Origin: Baffinella frigidus
Lineage: Eukaryota; Cryptophyceae; Cryptomonadales; Baffinellaceae
Length of the DNA stretch: 10,495 bases
Direction of reading: 5' to 3'
NCBI GenBank assembly: GCA_026770585.1
Contig: MU646529.1
Span: forward strand, 154,668 to 165,162
Part shown: positions 7,601 to 10,335 of the stretch, piece after piece
How positions within the stretch are numbered: position 1 is the stretch's first letter
How the letters are laid out: each line of letters opens with the position of its first letter
Translations under genes and position numbers: made by a program
The notes under the pieces: generated by a model
Seen by the model: only the letters and a program-made list of their open reading frames with translations
Databases searched by the model: none
Told to the model about the DNA's origin: nothing

Positions 7601-10282
7601 CAAGTAATATTTTTATTCGGGTCCGCAGTTTTCATACACAAACACTTACAATTCAAAAACTGAATTCAACGAAATTTACGACACATAACGATCTTTACTA
7701 GTAATAGTAAAGCAAACGTGTAGTAATTTTGATTGAAATTCAGTAAATAAATTACCAGTGTTTCCATATGAGATTAGACACCTCGTAAGCTCCGCCTCTC
7801 ACTCGGGTACGCCGCTGTGCCCCTTGGGTTGCCCATTTTGTCAACATTTGGCCGAGAATTGCCGGAGTTACCCCCAAAATCTTGGGAAATTGACTTTTCA
7901 ATAACCCTCCAAGAGCCTTGCATGGACACCTCGTGAGCTCCGCCTCGGCTTCAGGTACGCCGCCGTGCCCCTTGGGTTGCCAATTTTGTCAACTTTGGCC
8001 TAGAAGTGCCAGAGTTACCCCCAACATCTTGGGAAATTGACTTTTGAATAACCCTCGAAGGGGTTGGGTGGAAACCTCGTGAGCTCCGCCTCACATTCAG
8101 GCACGCCGCCGTGCCCCTTGGGTTGCGCGGTGAAGGCAGCCGTCTCTGGGCAGAAAATCTGAGACAGGGGTGCGCCGTTAATTTCGTTAATTCCGATTCA
8201 TTAAGGAGGATCGTCGTTGCCAGCCCGTGCCATACAAGTCACCATTACGAGCGGCAGTCAATCTTGAGAGGGACTATGTTTCAACACAACATTCGCCTAC
8301 CGCCTCGAAGAAAACGTAAACAACGCCTTCCCCTACGACCCTGCCCCTTGGGTTGCGCCGTGAAGGCAGCCGTCTCTGCGCAGAAAATCTGAGACAGGGG
8401 TGTGCAAACTTCACCTTTTTCGAGCGGTATTCAATATGTATGCGATGTGTTTGTCAACAACACAGTCGCCTACCGCCCCGGAGATTTCCCAAACAACCTT
8501 CTTCAAACGTGAAGCACACGGCGCGGGAGCAGGGCCGATATAGTCTGAGCGTGTCGTTTCGTGTTTTGTTGATGCCCTTGCTACCCATAAACTCACCACA
8601 AGAACAACGAACCTGAATTAATCGTTCTCTCCTGCTGCCAAACCCGCCCTTGTACAAAACCTTCCGGTGCACAACGCCGGCGGTACCAAACACACCAAGA
8701 AGCCGTCTCGTTCCTTTGACTGAGTGGCTGCACGAACCCCTTACCCCTAGCCCCTAACCCGTAACCCCAAACCCTTAGCCCCTAACCCGTAACCCCAAAC
8801 CCCAAATCACGCATGGACCATCGAGCATGCACGGCTAACCCAAAAACCTCAACGCCAAAAAACGTTACCACTCGCGGGAGCACCCTTTCAGAGTTCAGGG
8901 TGCAGCGTTCAGGGTTCAGGGTGCAGGGTTTAGTGTCCAAGGTTCAGTGTCCAGGGTTTGTGGTTTAGGGTGTAGGGTGCAGGGAGCAGTTTAGGGTGTA
9001 GGGTGCAGGGAGCAGTTTAGGGTGTAGGGTGCAGGGAGCAGTTTAGGGTGTAGGGTGCAGGAAGTAGTTTAGGGTGTAGGGTGCAGGGAGCAGTTTAGGG
9101 TGTAGGGTGCAGAGAGCACGGACATAGTTGAGTAGGTTGAGCGACACGAGACGGTCCCCAGCTTCGGTGGCCTCGCACGCTTGGCAGCACGACACCCTAC
9201 CTGGTCCAATCAAACCACTCGTGGGAGGAGCACGAGAACACGCATCAAATCAAATCAAACCGCTCGTGGAATGAGCACGGGAGCACGGGCATAGTTGAGG
9301 AGGTTGAGCGACACGAGGCGGTCGCCACACCAGTCATTATTCATGTCAGTGCGGGGGTTGGGGAAATGAGTGAACCATTTCATGCAGTTAAACCATCAGG
9401 TCGCAAAAACAAGAAGGAGGAGCACGCGGGGGCACGGACATAGTTGAGAAGGTTGAGCGAGACGAGACGGTCCCCAGCTTCGTTGGTCTGCACCTTTCGC
9501 ACCTCGTCCGTCTGCACTAGGTTCCCAGCCTCGTCGGCGACACCCACCTGGTTTGGGGTGTGGGGATTGAAGCGTCGGGCACCGCGCATGTGTTACGGAA
9601 ATGCGCGTTCCGTAACACGCCTTCCGCACGAATAGAGTTCAGTTTTTTTCTATCTTTCGCGTCCAGTTCATAGATTTTGGGGTTGGGTATGGTTTCAATT
9701 TTGGATGCCGACGGTTTCACGGGGGTTTGGTGCTGGTTCCTGGTTTCTGGTTTCTGGTTTCTGGTATTGTTTGTGTTTTTTTTGTTTTTTGTTTAAAGGG
9801 TGCGGTTTGGGGTTTGGAACCATGATGCGGACGGTCGTCGCGTCCGTGAGCGCGCACGGCAACATGTAGAACGTCTGTCAACCACAGAGACACAAATTAG
9901 TCAACTCGCGCGAAGTTAGTCAACTCGCGCGTCGCGTCCGTCAGCACGCACGGCATCATGTAGAACGTTTGCACACCACAGAGACAAAAACTAGTCAACT
10001 CGCGCCAAAATTAGTCAACTCGCGCCAAAAAAAAGTCAACTCGCACACGCGCGATAATACGGGCCACGCCGAAGTTAGAGCGTCCACCCTTATCACCCGC
10101 GATCGACTCAAAAGGCAACGTTAGTCAACTCGCGCCGGCGGAAGAAACTTGCACACATCGGCATGGGACCACCAGCCATGTGCCCTCAGACAGTTCACGT
10201 GGAACGAGGTCCTTGGAGGGGGGTATTTCAAAAGTCAATTTGTACAGGTTCTCGCCAAAAATGGACAAACAACCTTGAGGTT
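116..10282 (-). CDS. P5-type (probably P5B, ATP13A2/Ypk9-like) P-type ATPase, multi-exon gene, partial
   Basis: This is the overall gene model, inferred from the individual exons listed separately. The ten exons from 8158 down to 116 total 1,022 nt and stay in frame across every proposed junction, giving about 340 codons. In order they show a GRNEIEIEIPT pre-M1 block, FYIYQ and WDY in M1/M2, RQQRLELH after M2, DKWRRL and VGDVV in the A domain, DESMLTGET, an F-SGT-HLL block, AVVTHVG, RTLLFGSPLEF, and an M3/M4 hairpin. Family knowledge: P5 ATPases are endomembrane pumps. P5A members extract mistargeted membrane helices from the ER; P5B members such as ATP13A2 export polyamines from lysosomes. 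The AVVT, KLH-like and SPLEF details point to P5B, but the diagnostic M4 motif (PPALP against PPELP) is outside the window. The DKTGT site and everything after it are also missing. Whether the gene is active is unknown; every main exon is open and has usable splice sites. Confidence 0.8.
244..412. repeat. AT-rich intronic repeat, two ~33-bp units plus related fragments
   Basis: The stretch is AT-rich. An AATAACTTT...CCTTTTT-CTATCTTA unit occurs twice in tandem at about 261-327, and looser CTAAGATAG-type fragments follow at 367-395. No exon is seen. It separates the M3/M4 exon from its nearer copy. Confidence 0.5.
415..499 (-). pseudogene. Partial copy of M3/M4 exon (5' part), nearer copy
   Basis: It has an acceptor (GTGTGCAG) followed by IASKARVVLGLLAGIALFD, near-identical to the start of the 116-243 exon but carrying K, L and Y substitutions. 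Homology stops after the FYGY residues, so the M4 half is absent. A GTCTGT after CACCG could act as a donor in the same phase, but the product would lack M4. I read it as a leftover of a duplication across the intron/exon border. Confidence 0.7.
627..716 (-). pseudogene. Partial copy of M3/M4 exon (5' part), farther copy
   Basis: After a GTGCACAG acceptor it reads MASEVRVVLGLLAGIALFDF, then loses similarity after the VSIS residues. The frame runs on through SRTAFTPFRTSAV to a stop. Only the acceptor side and the M3 half are retained. It is the third member of the array with 415-499 and 116-243. Confidence 0.7.
717..910. other. Intronic stretch with no recognised feature
   Basis: No exon, RNA gene or clear repeat was recognised on either strand. 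ORFs here are short and resemble no family I know. It lies between the farther M3/M4 exon copy and the palindromic element at 911-1018. Confidence 0.4.
911..1018. mobile_element. MITE-like palindromic (foldback) element, copy 1
   Basis: The left arm (ATTATTTAATTG..., then CAACGAAAATTACTACAC from 930) is an imperfect inverted repeat of the right arm (GTGTAGTAAATTTCGTTG, then CAATTAATTAAT ending at 1018). The whole segment of about 108 bp could fold into one long hairpin. It is AT-rich in a GC-rich setting. The core AGTAATAGTAAAGC and the ACTACAC arms recur at 7650-7753. There is no coding capacity. Small non-autonomous DNA transposons have this structure; a clear target-site duplication was not identified. 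Confidence 0.65.
1019..1135. other. Intronic stretch with no recognised feature
   Basis: Between the palindromic element and the first block of repeated exon fragments I see no exon, repeat or RNA gene. A plus-strand ORF through here is short and resembles nothing known to me. Confidence 0.35.
1136..1175 (-). repeat. Third, truncated copy of the ILTIAHQVF repeat unit
   Basis: After AGTCCAG it reads IATSALKMAHTVF followed at once by a stop. It matches the first part of the block at 1763-1831. The copy at 1965-2005 also ends with a stop right after VF. It lies downstream in gene direction of the two RTLLFG blocks, unlike the other copies. Confidence 0.55.
1198..1246 (-). pseudogene. Partial copy of RTLLFG exon (3' part)
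   Basis: It reads GALFRTLLFGSPLEFQ and ends at CAG followed by GCATCC, as in the complete exon at 1457-1514. The start with its acceptor is missing: the sequence before GALF is unrelated. It keeps only the donor side and lies on the 3' side of the complete exon. Confidence 0.65.
1381..1440 (+). repeat. G-rich degenerate telomere-like array
   Basis: Imperfect GGGGTTAGGGGTTTGG and GGGGGTTTGGGGTTTGGG motifs resemble degenerate TTTAGGG repeats on the plus strand. It lies just beyond the inferred donor of the 1457-1514 exon, so the transcript would carry the C-rich strand. Confidence 0.6.
1457..1514 (-). CDS. P5 ATPase exon: segment between A domain and M3 (STRGALFRTLLFGSPLEF)
   Basis: The acceptor GTGCAG precedes one base that completes a codon begun by the previous exon, followed by 19 codons, STRGALFRTLLFGSPLEFQ. 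The junction gives AVVTHVGAR then STRGALFRTLLFG, which aligns without gaps to the TGF-x-T-x-x-G-x-L segment of P5 ATPases. SPLEF sits where P5B proteins have RPINF. The proposed 3' end is CAG followed by GCAATC, an inferred GC-AG intron; a GT at the same place is absent in both copies. The exon joins in phase 0 to the M3/M4 exon. Confidence 0.65.
1560..1702 (+). repeat. (GA)n microsatellite tract
   Basis: About 140 bp of near-pure GA dinucleotides has sporadic GGGA and GAT interruptions. In the transcript it is a long CU tract just upstream of the acceptor of the 1457-1514 exon, so it may act as an extended polypyrimidine tract. The long Ser/Leu and Arg/Glu ORFs across it are repeat artefacts. 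Confidence 0.9.
1763..1831 (-). CDS. Candidate cassette exon, ILTIAHQVFENERVHVKST
   Basis: Between an AG at 1832-1833 and a GTATGG donor just below 1763 lies an open block reading IATSILTIAHQVFENERV then HVKST. It is 23 codons and phase 0 at both ends. Its end would join in frame to the M3/M4 exon. However, it sits upstream of the 1457-1514 exon, and splicing it after the SGT exon (2454-2566, ending in phase 2) would break the frame. P5 ATPase alignment does not need it. Two copies at 1965-2005 and 1136-1175 stop after VF. It may be an alternative exon, a relic, or chance. Confidence 0.3.
1965..2005 (-). repeat. Truncated copy of the ILTIAHQVF repeat unit
   Basis: It reads IAPSILTIAHQVF after an AAG acceptor-like end and then hits a stop. 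The flanking AGTGGGGGAGTACC-type sequence is also duplicated (about 1851-1868 and 1932-1947), so the duplicated unit is larger than the coding block. It is on the 5' side of the 1763-1831 block and keeps its 5' part. Confidence 0.5.
2113..2192 (+). repeat. G-run rich intronic stretch
   Basis: Purine-rich G runs (GGGAGGGAGAAGGGAAGGGGG and a run of G around 2159-2171) border the duplicated SGT-exon fragment. The ORFs through it are low-complexity Gly/Arg or Pro/Ser and are not credible proteins. Confidence 0.5.
2210..2281 (-). pseudogene. Partial copy of SGT/AVVTHVG exon (3' part)
   Basis: It reads APAHMMPDDVEEGAVAVVPP then VGA and ends at a GTCCTC donor, matching the second half of the 2454-2566 exon, with two P substitutions replacing the TH of AVVTHVG. 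The F-SGT-HLL half and its acceptor are absent. The motif CTCCAATGGCTCCAAT just outside is also shared (2174-2190 and 2584-2605). Confidence 0.65.
2454..2566 (-). CDS. P5 ATPase exon: F-SGT...AVVTHVG segment
   Basis: The acceptor ACTCCGCAG is followed by 37 codons plus 2 nt and a GTCCGC donor. The start VFLFSGTHLLHATG corresponds to the V-LFCGT-x-VLQ strand of P5B ATPases. The end VVAVVTHVGA corresponds to their LAVVTRTGF strand. These are the A-domain beta strands that follow the dephosphorylation loop and lead to M3. An acidic insertion, MMPDDVEEG, lies between them. The 2-nt overhang is completed by the 1457-1514 exon. A truncated copy lies on the 3' side at 2210-2281. Confidence 0.75.
2751..2822 (-). 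CDS. P5 ATPase exon: post-TGET linker (MPMQKFPVEPD)
   Basis: The acceptor TTTCGCAG precedes 24 phase-0 codons, and GTCTCT after AAGAAG is the likely donor. Joined to the previous exon it gives MLTGET then MPMQKFPVEP, like TGESVPVTKTPLP in P5B and TGESVPQMKEP in P5A proteins. The rest (DARPRHPDSSDGKK) is a short basic linker leading to VFLFSGT. Two truncated copies lie on the 5' side. Confidence 0.7.
2984..3036 (-). pseudogene. Partial copy of post-TGET exon (5' part)
   Basis: The TTCGGCAG acceptor is followed by MPMQKFPVEPDARPRHPD, identical at the protein level to the complete exon, then unrelated sequence. The last six codons (SSDGKK) and the donor are missing. Part of the intron upstream of the acceptor also resembles that of the complete exon. 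Confidence 0.65.
3081..3135. repeat. Inverted arm of the GACGCTTCG minisatellite
   Basis: These 55 bp are the reverse complement of 3634-3688 with only a few mismatches. They contain the GCGAAGCGTTGCGTTTTAG form of a unit found in the opposite orientation throughout 3230-3980. Paired arms about 500 bp apart would enclose two TGET-exon copies and the post-TGET fragment. Confidence 0.65.
3180..3206 (-). pseudogene. Short deleted copy of post-TGET exon
   Basis: After TTTCGCAG it reads ATGCCGACGCG and continues in the CGCCACCCG part. About 25 bases that encode QKFPVEP in the other copies are deleted, which shifts the frame. It is the most 5' and most decayed member of this group. Confidence 0.55.
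3319..3389 (-). pseudogene. TGET-exon partial copy, most 3' (3' part)
   Basis: It encodes EGDAILIAGACVVDESMLTGET and ends at a consensus GTACGT donor. An AG at 3390-3391 could serve as acceptor, but the 71-nt block would begin with 2 nt. Spliced after the complete TGET exon it would create an immediate TAA; used instead of it, the frame would shift. The catalytic loop residues are all preserved. It probably does not add an isoform. Confidence 0.7.
3519..3626 (-). pseudogene. TGET-exon partial copy (3' part) with DQC substitution
   Basis: It matches the last two thirds of the 3984-4137 exon: VMIAADAILVAGACVVD, then QCMLTGET and a GTACGT donor. DES of the conserved loop has become DQC, suggesting relaxed constraint. 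The acidic stretch before it is degenerate (KDEAERGSSG). The acceptor and the VGDVV start are missing, replaced by minisatellite. Confidence 0.7.
3748..3858 (-). pseudogene. TGET-exon partial copy (3' part), nearest copy
   Basis: It encodes KEEEEDEGSSWVMIAADAIL, then VAGACVVDESMLTGET, and ends at GTACGC. The loop is intact and there is no stop, but the exon start CVGDVVCLVND and its acceptor are replaced by GAAGCGTCGCG minisatellite sequence. The donors of the four members lie 200, 229 and 236 bp apart. Confidence 0.7.
3984..4137 (-). CDS. P5 ATPase exon: A domain with DES-MLTGET dephosphorylation loop
   Basis: The acceptor GCGCAG sits just above 4137 and the donor is a consensus GTACGT. One base plus 51 codons start CVGDVVCLVNDGGDGKD. 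The join to the previous exon gives RRLVCAEL then CVGDVV, matching the LVPGDV turn of P5 ATPases, with C-V replacing V-P. The end, ADAILVAGACVVDESMLTGET, matches CDAVLIxGxCVVDESMLTGES; in the family this loop hydrolyses the aspartyl-phosphate, and T replaces the usual S. Between them is a low-complexity insertion (four E, then five G). Two 5' and three 3' partial copies flank it, the largest array in the window. Confidence 0.85.
4247..4310 (-). pseudogene. TGET-exon partial copy (5' part), nearer copy
   Basis: After a TTCGCAG acceptor it reads CVGDVVCLGNDGGDGKDEEE, then diverges to GSGRN. V of the complete exon is G here. The DES-MLTGET half is absent. Sequence further upstream (AGGAAAAAACGTT, TTTCACAGAA-like) is shared with the intron next to its neighbour at 4375-4447, so intron and exon were copied as one unit. 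Confidence 0.7.
4375..4447 (-). pseudogene. TGET-exon partial copy (5' part), farther copy
   Basis: The acceptor GGCGCAG is followed by CVGDVVCLVNDGGDGKDEEE and GGGGAVG, then unrelated sequence with a stop. It retains the acceptor side only. The AGGAAAAAACGTT motif recurs beside it at about 4487 (compare 4178). Confidence 0.7.
4448..4895 (+). repeat. Intron with 18-bp x3 tandem repeat at 4711-4764
   Basis: The only clear structures in this intron are a GATTTGACAGAAATGGTT direct repeat at about 4514-4556 and three copies of GCGTCAGTTGGTGTCAGA at 4711-4764. No exon is recognised here. The plus-strand ORF across it is accounted for by the repeat and has no family resemblance. Confidence 0.6.
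4896..5038 (-). CDS. P5 ATPase exon: end of M2 and start of A domain
   Basis: The acceptor CACGGCAG precedes 47 phase-0 codons plus 2 nt and a GTACGG donor. CALVLACGVIKVW continues the M2 helix. ERQQRLELHAISMINE corresponds to the LREQSVKLHHLVE stretch of P5B ATPases. KRSDKWRRLVCAE corresponds to the strand before LVPGDV. The two trailing bases are completed by the first base of the next exon to give EL-CVGDVV. A truncated copy lies on the 5' side at 5221-5285. Confidence 0.8.
5063..5217 (+). repeat. GTAAAGCNAT-type minisatellite
   Basis: Short units such as GTGTAAAGCAAT, GTATAAAGCAAT, GTGAAGCGAT and GTAAAGC repeat irregularly, ten or more times, between the exon at 4896-5038 and its partial copy. 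No coding signal is present. The copy's reading frame runs on into it (FTRIASRF, FTLIASH). Confidence 0.7.
5221..5285 (-). pseudogene. Partial copy of M2/A-domain exon (5' part)
   Basis: It reads RSLVLACGLIEFWAERLQRL and ER, close to the start of the complete exon (CALVLACGVIKVWTERQQRLE), after a TTCCAG. The KRSDKWRRL half is missing and runs into minisatellite. It keeps the acceptor side and is positioned 5' of the complete exon. Confidence 0.65.
5371..5391 (-). pseudogene. Fragment of M1/M2 exon end, most 3' copy
   Basis: Only the last codons (YVTVGLQ, with M of the other copies deleted) and a GTGCCG donor remain. The following intron sequence GTTGAAAGGAATC is reminiscent of that after the other copies. 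It is the fourth and most decayed member. Confidence 0.55.
5530..5601 (-). pseudogene. M1/M2 exon copy 3 (3' part)
   Basis: It reads FYMYQFAAVLLAFLWEYVTV and GLMQ, ending at GTACAA. The exon start is lost. The TACCAG within it could act as an acceptor in phase 0 and leave FAAVLLAFLWEYVTVGLMQ, which is open, so use as a short variant cannot be excluded. D of WDY is E here. Confidence 0.6.
5759..5848 (-). CDS. Possible alternative M1/M2 exon (copy 2, in frame)
   Basis: Between a CCCGTAG acceptor and the GTACCA donor lie exactly 30 phase-0 codons: WSNGTIFYIYQIAAVILAFF and WDYVTVGLMQ. It is open, uses the same donor as the main exon, and has mostly conservative changes inside the membrane helix. 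Substituting for or adding to the 5963-6061 exon would preserve the frame, although adding it would duplicate M1/M2. A mutually exclusive exon is plausible. A 3'-part relic with a chance acceptor is the alternative. Confidence 0.5.
5963..6061 (-). CDS. P5 ATPase exon: M1/M2 transmembrane pair
   Basis: The acceptor GCCTCGCAG precedes 33 phase-0 codons, and the donor is GTACCA after CAG. GCQNEFYTIFYIYQFAAV aligns with the LFKEVLNPFYIFQxFSV entrance to M1 in P5 ATPases with no length difference once joined to IPTILE. LLAFFWDYVTVGLMQ matches the short loop (W-x-x-DY) between M1 and M2. It is followed in gene order by copies 2, 3 and 4, which have progressively less of the exon start. Confidence 0.8.
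6231..6309. repeat. Nested inverted repeats (hairpin-forming)
   Basis: CGCGAGCAGTGAGA at 6231-6244 pairs perfectly with TCTCACTGCTCGCG at 6296-6309. Inside, GCAGTGAGA at 6264-6272 pairs with TCTCACTGC at 6283-6291. It lies in the intron between the 6429-6478 and 5963-6061 exons. The role is unknown. Confidence 0.7.
6429..6478 (-). CDS. P5 ATPase exon: pre-M1 GRNEIEIEIPT block
   Basis: The acceptor GTGCGTAG is followed by 2 nt plus 16 codons, VQGRNEIEIEIPTILE, ending before GTCTTC. This is the YGPNEIDVPV block that precedes M1 in P5B ATPases. A donor at GAG/GTCTTC gives exactly the family spacing to FYIYQ. The open frame continues past it as VFSHPEL before ending, so a longer exon is possible but would add residues not seen in the family. 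No copy was found. Confidence 0.7.
6763..6913 (-). CDS. P5 ATPase exon: cytosolic domain before M1 (REKWFAFAVTL)
   Basis: The acceptor TTGTGGCAG precedes 50 phase-0 codons plus 1 nt and a GTGGTC donor. REKWFAFAVTLPEPDGRI resembles the edge of the small N-terminal cytosolic domain (compare the R-Y-x-Y block of P5B proteins). The end, GPGLSPAAAKGALQ, followed in the next exon by GVQGRN, matches the GLS-x-x-E...YGPN helix, which makes the junction convincing. A truncated copy of its start is at 7261-7334. Confidence 0.65.
6976..7260. other. Intron, hairpin at 7223-7249 only
   Basis: No exon was recognised. The one structure is a perfect 10-bp stem, TGGTTAGTCC / GGACTAACCA, with a 7-nt loop at 7223-7249. 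Confidence 0.5.
7261..7334 (-). pseudogene. Partial copy of REKWFAFAVTL exon (5' part)
   Basis: The acceptor TCCCAG is followed by PGPRREKWFAFAVTLREPDG and RICE, then unrelated sequence with a run of A on the minus strand. It keeps the acceptor and the first 24 codons of the 6763-6913 exon and lies 5' of it. Confidence 0.7.
7335..7649. other. Intronic stretch with no recognised feature
   Basis: I see no exon, RNA gene or tandem repeat. It contains one GTGAGCTCC fragment at about 7533 that resembles the unit repeated at 7783-8080. Confidence 0.4.
7650..7753. mobile_element. MITE-like palindromic (foldback) element, copy 2
   Basis: The arms AATTCAAAAACTGAATTCAA... and ...TTGAAATTCAGTAAATAAATT are imperfect inverted repeats. 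The inner part (CGAAATTTACGACAC / GTGTAGTAATTTTGATTG) and the core CTTTACTAGTAATAGTAAAG, itself palindromic, align with the element at 911-1018. Both are AT-rich, about 105 bp long, and intronic in this gene. Two copies in 10 kb suggest a repeat family in this genome. Confidence 0.65.
7783..8080. repeat. ~145-bp tandem repeat containing the end of the AQPKGHGG exon
   Basis: Two full units start at about 7783 and 7928, and a third, partial one at about 8073. Each contains CTCGTGAGCTCCGCCTC, GTACGCCGCCGTGCCCCTT, CCGGAGTTACCCCCAA and CTTGGGAAATTGACTTTT. On the minus strand each carries QPKGH-G and a GTACC or GTGCC donor-like site, so they are 3'-side copies of the exon at 8105-8158. One copy has a stop just after it (GVPE then TGA). 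Confidence 0.75.
8105..8158 (-). CDS. Probable P5 ATPase exon: IFCPETAAFTAQPKGHGG
   Basis: The acceptor CTGTCTCAG precedes 18 phase-0 codons, and the donor is GTGCCT (GTACCT in the downstream copies). C-P-E-x-A-x-F-T-A-Q-P-K could correspond to the cysteine-containing strand after the first membrane helices of P5 proteins (C-x-L..A..V-x-V), but similarity is weak. Phase, direction and the same array pattern support it: a 5'-part copy upstream at 8338-8388 and 3'-part copies downstream. Confidence 0.5.
8290..8510 (-). repeat. Duplicated block with GCG/GTAGGC donor-like site
   Basis: Minus-strand GCGGTAGGCGA occurs at about 8294-8303 and 8467-8476, preceded by VVYVFFEA in one copy and VVWEISGA in the other, both phase 0 at the GT. 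A very short exon ending FFEA and joining to IFCPET is possible, but the two copies are poorly conserved and the acceptors unclear. Confidence 0.3.
8338..8388 (-). pseudogene. Partial copy of IFCPETAAFTAQ exon (5' part)
   Basis: The same CTGTCTCAG acceptor is followed by IFCAETAAFTAQPKGQG, then unrelated sequence. The donor region has changed to GTCGTAGGG. It lies 230 bp 5' of the complete exon. Confidence 0.6.
8511..8734. other. Intronic stretch with no recognised feature
   Basis: Minus-strand frames are open here for about 80 codons (the MFGTAGVVHRK ORF), but the residues match no family I know and no membrane helix is seen, although a P5 ATPase would be expected to have its first membrane helices near this point. 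Confidence 0.35.
8735..8812 (-). repeat. C-rich degenerate telomere-like array
   Basis: CCCCTAACCCGTAACCCCAAACCC-type motifs are repeated (TTTGGGG / TTAGGGG on the minus strand). The orientation is opposite to the array that follows at 8887-9119, so the two arrays converge around about 8850. Confidence 0.7.
8887..9119 (+). repeat. G-rich telomere-like array ending in 26-bp x6 tandem repeat
   Basis: Imperfect GTTCAGGGTGCAGGGTTTAG motifs lead into six 26-bp units (TTTAGGGTGTAGGG then TGCAGGGAGCAG) starting at 8964, 8990, 9016, 9042, 9068 and 9094. The first four units are nearly identical, implying recent expansion. It ends directly against the donor side of the exon fragment at 9124. Confidence 0.9.
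9124..9170 (-). pseudogene. Partial copy of LVSLNLLNY exon (3' part), most 3'
   Basis: It reads EAGDRLVSLNLLNY and ends at GTCCGT like the complete exon. The VGVADEAGN start is missing. On its 3' side is the 26-bp repeat array. Confidence 0.6.
9291..9327 (-). pseudogene. Partial copy of LVSLNLLNY exon (3' part)
   Basis: It reads GDRLVSLNLLNY followed by GCCCGT. The GT of the other two members is GC here, so the donor is altered or a GC donor. The start of the exon is missing. Confidence 0.6.
9440..9547 (-). CDS. Candidate exon: VGVADEAGNLVQ...LVSLNLLNY, unknown domain
   Basis: Between an AACCAG acceptor and a GTCCGT donor are 36 phase-0 codons starting VGVADEAGNLVQTDEVRKV and ending GDRLVSLNLLNY. 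I do not recognise it. It lies in the same direction and phase chain as the ATPase exons and has two 3'-part copies downstream (9291, 9124), the same pattern seen at the recognised exons. It may belong to the N-terminal region of the ATPase or to a separate upstream gene. Confidence 0.45.
9676..9820 (+). repeat. G/T-rich low-complexity array
   Basis: It contains GGGGTTGGG, three or four GGTTTCTGGTTTCTG units at about 9738-9762, a T run at 9776-9793 and GGTTTGGGGTTTGG. It abuts the inferred end of the exon at 9821. Confidence 0.6.
9821..9874 (-). CDS. Candidate exon: TFYMLPCALTDATTVRIM, unknown domain
   Basis: The acceptor GTTGACAG precedes 18 phase-0 codons, and a possible GTTCCA donor follows ATG. 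I do not recognise the sequence. A copy of its first part lies upstream at 9933-9968, following the same rule as the other exons, which is the main reason to consider it real. Confidence 0.4.
9897..10134 (+). repeat. TAGTCAACTCGCGC short interspersed repeat
   Basis: TTAGTCAACTCGCGC or close variants occur six times (about 9897, 9916, 9992, 10010, 10034 and 10122), separated by CGAAG, CAAAA and similar spacers. It flanks the TFYM exon copy and is not coding. Confidence 0.75.
9933..9968 (-). pseudogene. Partial copy of TFYM exon (5' part), acceptor lost
   Basis: It reads TFYMMPCVLTDA, matching TFYMLPCALTDA, but the AG before it has become AA (TGTGCAA), so the acceptor is inactive. The flanking CTCTGTGGT sequence is shared with the complete exon. 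Confidence 0.55.
10173..10282 (-). CDS. Candidate exon: FGENLYKLTFEIPPSKD, unknown domain
   Basis: From a CCGACAG acceptor, 2 nt plus 36 codons run without a stop (PQGCLSIFGENLYKLTFEIP, then PSKDLVPRELSEGTWL) to a GTGGTC donor that would join in phase 0 to the TFYM exon. The frame is open for about 65 codons overall and has no ATG. The composition looks protein-like, but I recognise no domain and there is no duplicate copy. It may be N-terminal to the ATPase exons or belong to a different gene. Confidence 0.3.
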
Positions 10283-10335
10283 CTGTCGGAAGCGTCGCGC
10301 GGAGAACAGGATCACGGATATGCCCAGCCTGGGTC

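Noticed and set aside
8111-8616. Plus-strand ORFs beginning MPLGLRGEG and MRREGSRL
   Set aside because: They are antisense copies of the duplicated IFCPETAAFTAQ exon. Their mutual similarity reflects that duplication and not a plus-strand gene family.
8964-9119. CRISPR array from 26-bp repeats
   Set aside because: The units are head-to-tail with no spacers; this is a tandem repeat derived from telomere-like sequence.
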